From Alteromonas sp. KUL49 (GTDB lineage Bacteria; Pseudomonadota; Gammaproteobacteria; Enterobacterales; Alteromonadaceae), in contig NZ_BJKL01000019.1 in assembly GCF_006538345.1 (NCBI RefSeq), positions 1-36,463 on the forward strand: a stretch of DNA of 36,463 nt. Direction: 5' to 3'. Made by a program: the position numbers and the translations under genes. The notes beneath the pieces were generated by a model. It searched no databases and was not told the DNA's origin. It worked only from the letters and a program-made list of their open reading frames with translations. Position 1 is the first letter of the stretch, and every line of letters begins with the position of its first letter. Below, piece by piece: positions 32,884 through 36,463 of this stretch.

Positions 32884-34095
32884 TTAACCTAAAGAAAGAT
32901 AGAAGCCTGCAAGAGATGCACTCATCAAATTTGCCAAGGTGGCAGCAAATACTGCCTTGAGCCCCAATTTCGCAATTTCTTTTCGGCGGGTAGGTGCCAT
33001 TGCACCAATGCCACCCATTAAGATTGCAATAGATGATAAGTTGGCAAAGCCGCATAAGGCAAAAGTAATAATAGCTTGAGAGCTTGCCGACAATGAGGAT
33101 TGACTCTCAAGGAAGCTCAAGTAGGCTACAAATTCGTTGACGACAAACTTTTGCCCTATGAAGCTTCCTGCCAATCGCGCTTCTTCCCAAGGTACACCAA
33201 TCGCCCAAGCGAGAGGTTGCAGTACGTATCCCAGAATTCCTTCGAAAGTGACGTCTTGATACCCTAATAAGCCGCCAGTCCAACCGATAAGACCATTGAG
33301 CATGGCAATAAGGGCGATGAACGCCAAAAGCATTGCACCTACGTTTAGCGCAAGTTGCATTCCTGAGGCAGCGCCACTGGCAGCGGCATCGAATACATTA
33401 GCGTACGTTGTAGCCTCTGTGTCCTCTTGGGTTAGGGTGTCGTTTGCGACCGAAGTTTCTGGAAGTATGATTTTGGCCATTAACAAACCACCCGGAGCGG
33501 CCATAAAACTCGCAGCTAACAGATACTTTAGCTCAACGCCCATACCTGCGTAGCCCGCCATCACCGAACCTGCGATTGACGCTAGGCCACCAACCATAAC
33601 GGCAAACAACTCCGAACTCGTCATTTTGGGAATAAAAGGGCGTACGACCAGAGGTGCTTCTGTTTGACCGACGAAGATGTTTGCTGCTGCAGACATTGAT
33701 TCGGGTTTACTGGTTCCCAATACTTTCTGCAGAAAACCGCCAATCACACGAATAATCACGGTCATTACCTTGAGGTGATATAGCACGGCAATTAGTGATG
33801 AAAAGAATACAATGACAGGAAGCACGTTGAAGGCAAAAATGAACGCGATAGACTTGTCGCCAACGGGCCCAAATAAGAAATTGATACCTTCTTGGCTGTA
33901 GCCAATAATATTCGCTACAAACTGTGTTGCTTTGAGCAGTAGCTCTTTACCCGGCTCAAAATAAAGTACGAAAGCGCCTACAATAGCTTGGAGAGCGAAA
34001 GCACCGCCAACAGTGCGTATATTAATGCTTTTTCTGGAGCTCGATAATAGAACGGCAATAGCAAGCAGTAGCGCAATGCCCAGTAAACTCACCAT
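32884..34095 (-). CDS. nupC: Concentrative nucleoside transporter NupC (CNT family)
   Basis: An inner-membrane symporter for nucleosides, 403 residues (E. coli NupC has 400). It has three N-terminal helices, the gate and core domains (two re-entrant hairpins), and the substrate residues known from the Vibrio CNT structure: Gln144-Thr145-Glu146 in GQTEAPLVVRPF (nucleobase side), Glu321 in VVNEFVAYLSFL, and Asn352/Ser355 in CGFANLSSIAI (ribose side). The Shine-Dalgarno is AAGGGA. It follows udk by 12 bases, so imported uridine and cytidine can be phosphorylated at once. Confidence 0.94.
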   Translation of the reverse strand: MVSLLGIALLLAIAVLLSSSRKSINIRTVGGAFALQAIVGAFVLYFEPGKELLLKATQFVANIIGYSQEGINFLFGPVGDKSIAFIFAFNVLPVIVFFSSLIAVLYHLKVMTVIIRVIGGFLQKVLGTSKPESMSAAANIFVGQTEAPLVVRPFIPKMTSSELFAVMVGGLASIAGSVMAGYAGMGVELKYLLAASFMAAPGGLLMAKIILPETSVANDTLTQEDTEATTYANVFDAAASGAASGMQLALNVGAMLLAFIALIAMLNGLIGWTGGLLGYQDVTFEGILGYVLQPLAWAIGVPWEEARLAGSFIGQKFVVNEFVAYLSFLESQSSLSASSQAIITFALCGFANLSSIAILMGGIGAMAPTRRKEIAKLGLKAVFAATLANLMSASLAGFYLSLG

Positions 34096-34107
34096 AGATA
34101 TAATCCC

Positions 34108-34731
34108 TTACAATAGTGCTTGTTGAATGTGAGACTTGATTACATCCAACGCAATCTGGTTTTTCCCACCTTGGGTAACAACAACATCTGCAGTAAATCT
34201 GCTCGGTTCGATGAATTGATGGTACATAGGTTTAACGGTTTCTTCGTACTGTGTTGCCACTGACTCAAGGGTTCGTCCTCGTTCTTTTACATCTCGCATC
34301 ATTCGGCGCATTAAGCATATGTCTAACGGAGTATCGATAAATATCTTGACGTCGAACAATGGAAGTAAGTCAGTAATCGCTAACAGCATAATGCCTTCTA
34401 GAATAATAACTGGCGCTGGGTCTAGCGTTTCAGTGTCAGGAAGGCGTGTATGGGTTTTGAAGCAGTAGTGCGGGTAGGCAATCGCTTTGCCTTCCCTTAA
34501 AGACTGTAGGTGAGTTTTGAGTAACTCATGCTCAAAAGCATTGGGATGATCGTAGTTATTGTTTTCCCTTTCTGCCATAGGAAGGTGATCTTGTGCACGA
34601 TAATAGTGGTCTTCACGTAAGACTTGCACGGGGCGACCCTGCTCGGAAAATGCATTCAATAGATTTTCGGTAAAAAGTGACTTACCTGAGCCTGAAGCGC
34701 CAGAAATGGCAATAATTAAGGGTGACTGCAT
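34108..34731 (-). CDS. udk: Uridine/cytidine kinase
   Basis: Udk phosphorylates uridine and cytidine to UMP and CMP. From ATG 34731 the protein has 207 residues. It shows a P-loop GASGSGKS near the start, REDHYYRAQDHLP, YDHPNAFEHELL (substrate site), PHYCFKTHTR, ILEGIMLL, and FIDTPLDICLMRRMMRDVKERGRTLESV (lid). Length and motifs match E. coli Udk (213). An in-frame TTG at 34761 would add ten residues but lies on the promoter start region. It is the first gene of udk-nupC, with a likely promoter at 34761-34789. Confidence 0.94.
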   Translation of the reverse strand: MQSPLIIAISGASGSGKSLFTENLLNAFSEQGRPVQVLREDHYYRAQDHLPMAERENNNYDHPNAFEHELLKTHLQSLREGKAIAYPHYCFKTHTRLPDTETLDPAPVIILEGIMLLAITDLLPLFDVKIFIDTPLDICLMRRMMRDVKERGRTLESVATQYEETVKPMYHQFIEPSRFTADVVVTQGGKNQIALDVIKSHIQQALL

Positions 34732-34760
34732 AATACTCAATAACAAACTAAACTGACGCA

Positions 34761-34789
34761 AAGATACGCGTTTGACCCTCGCGAATCAA
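34761..34789 (-). promoter_or_regulatory. Candidate sigma-70 promoter of udk-nupC
   Basis: On the minus strand TTGATT (34789-34784), a 17-base spacer and TATCTT (34766-34761) precede the udk ATG at 34731. The spacer holds CGCG...CGCG flanking GAGGGTCAAA, a short dyad that could be a repressor site. Confidence 0.5.
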
Positions 34790-34873
34790 ACTAATATTCA
34801 CGATTTGTCTTTTATTCGTTCCGTCTTTGTTTTGAAAGTTCTCGTTATTTCAACGTATTATGTGTCTTTTGAG

Positions 34874-35827
34874 TTAGTTTCCTATTATTTCTATATGATC
34901 CACTTCAAGGTGCTGAAGCGCATACGAATGTTGTTTTGACCTTGAGCCTTCGCCTTGTGCTCGAGGTGGATAATATCTTTCTTTCTCCGAGTCTAACCCC
35001 GAGAAGACCTCGTCGAGTGCAGCTCTAATTTCACTCAGTGTTTTATCTAAGTTCGCATTGAAATCTGGGCGTTTTCGTTTGGTATGGCCAAGTTCAATCA
35101 GTCGAGAAAAGGTCTTGTTAGCTAGGGTGACCAAATCCGAAGGCACATCTTTGTGAAGCTGAAGCGGTGCTTTTGGATCCGCAATACAGAATTTCAACAA
35201 CGCGGTATAGAAGCAAAGTGGTTTGTTTTGCAATGTCACGACGTTGTCATTCACATTACAACTCAGTGTTTTCGTCTGTAAGTTAACAACTAAGCGCGGA
35301 GGTTCGCGAAGCGGCTCTACAGCGAGTTGAGTTTGCTTTTGTTCAGATTTTACGAATAAGGCGTAAATGGGGGCAAAAAGTAAACCTAGTACAAAAGCGA
35401 TTGGACTAAATTGGACGGAATCTGCGTGCGGTAAAGAGGCAATGGCCACTGCTATTTTCTGTTCAGAGGTGCTTAGATTCAGGATTTTAACAGTCGAGAA
35501 AGCCTCGGGGACTTCTCCGCCAGAAACTCCTTGTAGAGACACTACCGCCAGCGGATAACCGCGTTCAGCTAATGCCCCGTTGAGTTGCTTTACATACCGT
35601 CCCACAGCCGAGGGATTTACCGGTGTATTAAGCGTATCATTGCCTACATCTACAAAACCTATATCTAAACTTATGCGTTGCTGAAGGTTATCAAAGGCGG
35701 TGTGATTAGAGATCCATGACGCACCCAATTGCCCAATGGCAGACATCAATTGGGCAAAGATTACAACGATAATTGAAGCAATCAGAACCTTAATTTTATC
35801 TTTCGGCGATAGTTCTATGGTCTTCAT
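34874..35827 (-). CDS. Two-helix membrane protein of unknown function paired with a binding protein
   Basis: A 317-residue protein I cannot place in a family. It has a short cytosolic N-terminus, a membrane helix (about 13-36, KVLIASIIVVIFAQLMSAIG), a periplasmic domain of about 100 residues (40-139), and a second helix (about 141-159, SPIAFVLGLLFAPIYALFV). The C-terminal cytosolic domain (about 165-317) contains VVTLQNKPLCFYTALLKFC, a basic stretch GHTKRKRPDFNANL and EIRAALDEVF. The order strand - short helices - basic helix vaguely recalls winged-helix DNA-binding domains; this is a guess. ATG 35827 overlaps the stop of the upstream PhnD-like gene (ATGA), so the two are made together. An in-frame TTG three codons earlier is a poorer start. 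Confidence 0.6.
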   Translation of the reverse strand: MKTIELSPKDKIKVLIASIIVVIFAQLMSAIGQLGASWISNHTAFDNLQQRISLDIGFVDVGNDTLNTPVNPSAVGRYVKQLNGALAERGYPLAVVSLQGVSGGEVPEAFSTVKILNLSTSEQKIAVAIASLPHADSVQFSPIAFVLGLLFAPIYALFVKSEQKQTQLAVEPLREPPRLVVNLQTKTLSCNVNDNVVTLQNKPLCFYTALLKFCIADPKAPLQLHKDVPSDLVTLANKTFSRLIELGHTKRKRPDFNANLDKTLSEIRAALDEVFSGLDSEKERYYPPRAQGEGSRSKQHSYALQHLEVDHIEIIGN

Positions 35828-36463
35828 TCGCTGCAACCCTCTGCTATTTCAATGTTTTGATAGTAAGGTCGAGGGTGTGAACGAGCAATATCGAGGATAG
35901 TCTCTTGCGTAGCACAGTATAGGTCTGTGTTGCGCATTTGCATTTTGAGGTACCACTGCATACCGCTCACACTATCTTGCAGAGGTGTTGCATAGCTACT
36001 TGAAAAGGTCTGGTTGTCCTCATTCGCCCAATAGGAAGAAATAATGTCAACTTCACCTGCAAGAAGCGCCCGTCTTAATTCTTGGTGAGTGTTGTAATAC
36101 ACCATAGATATTGTCGATTCGCTTAGGCCGAGGTTTTGAATAATAGTTTTCGGAACAATGTGCCCAGAACGACTACTTGGATAGTCTAAAAGCCCCAATC
36201 TCTTACCGAGTAAATACTCTTTAGAAAGGGTTGGACGTTCTCTCAATGCGATAAAAAAGGCGCTGTAATCTGGGTATGATGCGAGTCTTGTCATACCGTA
36301 AATTCTATCAGCACCAAACGCTTGAACAGCGTTGCTTTTCACTAATGCTAAGTCGACAACACCGTGGTTAATATAACGGTAAGTGTCATAGTCACTTTGG
36401 CCGATGATCACAGAAACTTGTCCGTATTGACGTTTCACAACGTCGTTTGCACAAAGCCTGTCT
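35824..36463 (-). CDS. PhnD-like periplasmic substrate-binding protein, partial (start beyond window)
   Basis: The 3' part of a gene on the minus strand. The frame stays open to the window edge (reading DRLCANDVVKRQ before the GTG at 36438), so that GTG is internal and the N-terminus is missing. The visible 213 codons match the phosphonate/phosphate-binding PhnD family (PF12974 type): VIIGQSDYDTYRYINHGVVDLALV, YSAFFIAL, LLGKRLGLLDYPSSRSGHIVPKTIIQNLG, and LLAGEVDIISSYW. No ABC transporter genes follow; instead a coupled membrane protein does. It may be the ligand-binding part of a sensor rather than an uptake system. The ligand cannot be told. Confidence 0.72.
   Translation of the reverse strand, partial: DRLCANDVVKRQYGQVSVIIGQSDYDTYRYINHGVVDLALVKSNAVQAFGADRIYGMTRLASYPDYSAFFIALRERPTLSKEYLLGKRLGLLDYPSSRSGHIVPKTIIQNLGLSESTISMVYYNTHQELRRALLAGEVDIISSYWANEDNQTFSSSYATPLQDSVSGMQWYLKMQMRNTDLYCATQETILDIARSHPRPYYQNIEIAEGCSE

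Noticed and set aside
36436..36438. GTG at 36438 as the start of the PhnD-like gene.
   Set aside because: The homologous frame continues upstream to the window edge (CANDVVKRQ), and a periplasmic protein needs a signal peptide, which is missing from this start.

Overview
The window looks like chromosomal DNA from a marine gammaproteobacterium of the Alteromonadales (Alteromonas or a close relative). The grounds are the gene order rrn end - murB - birA - pantothenate kinase - four tRNAs - tuf (known from E. coli), the Alteromonas/Vibrio-type acetate-switch genes, and the many Na+-coupled transporters. No rRNA gene, prophage, CRISPR array or intact insertion sequence was seen. This assignment is made by reading the sequence, not by database search.

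Layout. 1-458 is the tail of an rRNA operon: two intrinsic terminators and what looks like a decayed 5S 3' end. 459-4886 holds murB (carrying a frameshift), birA, coaX, tRNA-Thr/Tyr/Gly/Thr and tuf. 5097-6538 holds a stomatin-like protein, a short NfeD partner and a 44-residue basic protein. 6712-10928 holds an orphan membrane sensor-like protein, a Tas-like aldo/keto reductase, a Na+/phosphate cotransporter with a probable Pho box, and a periplasmic binding-like protein.

11094-15092 is an acetate locus: a DcaP-like porin divergent from acs, with the response regulator crbR 13 bases after acs. A 269-base palindromic MITE-like element lies between crbR and its terminator. 15498-19748 is an ABC ATPase / FtsX-type permease / AttH-like lipoprotein operon. 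19772-21127 encodes a LysR regulator and a secreted NTF2-like protein. 21302-24742 is the large hybrid kinase crbS (transporter-like domain + STAC + PAS + kinase + receiver). It diverges from a symporter operon (24998-29567): a DUF4212 small subunit, a VC2705-type Na+/solute symporter, a cNMP/CBS/DUF294 nucleotidyltransferase and a DEDDh exonuclease. The palindrome GAC-N4-GTC occurs twice before acs and once before the symporter operon, with an extended match between two copies. It is a candidate CrbR operator joining the two halves of the circuit.

29564-36463 holds a response-regulator diguanylate cyclase, a TPR lipoprotein with a transglutaminase-like Cys/His region, an Fe(II)/2-oxoglutarate oxygenase, the udk-nupC nucleoside salvage operon, and a membrane protein translationally coupled to a PhnD-like binding protein that runs off the right edge.

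Functional themes are acetate uptake and activation under CrbS/CrbR control, phosphate and nucleoside scavenging, and envelope maintenance. The most notable points are the GAC-N4-GTC sites, the murB frameshift exactly at the catalytic serine codon in an RF2-like recoding context, the palindromic element, and the unexplained nucleotidyltransferase/exonuclease pair attached to the symporter.
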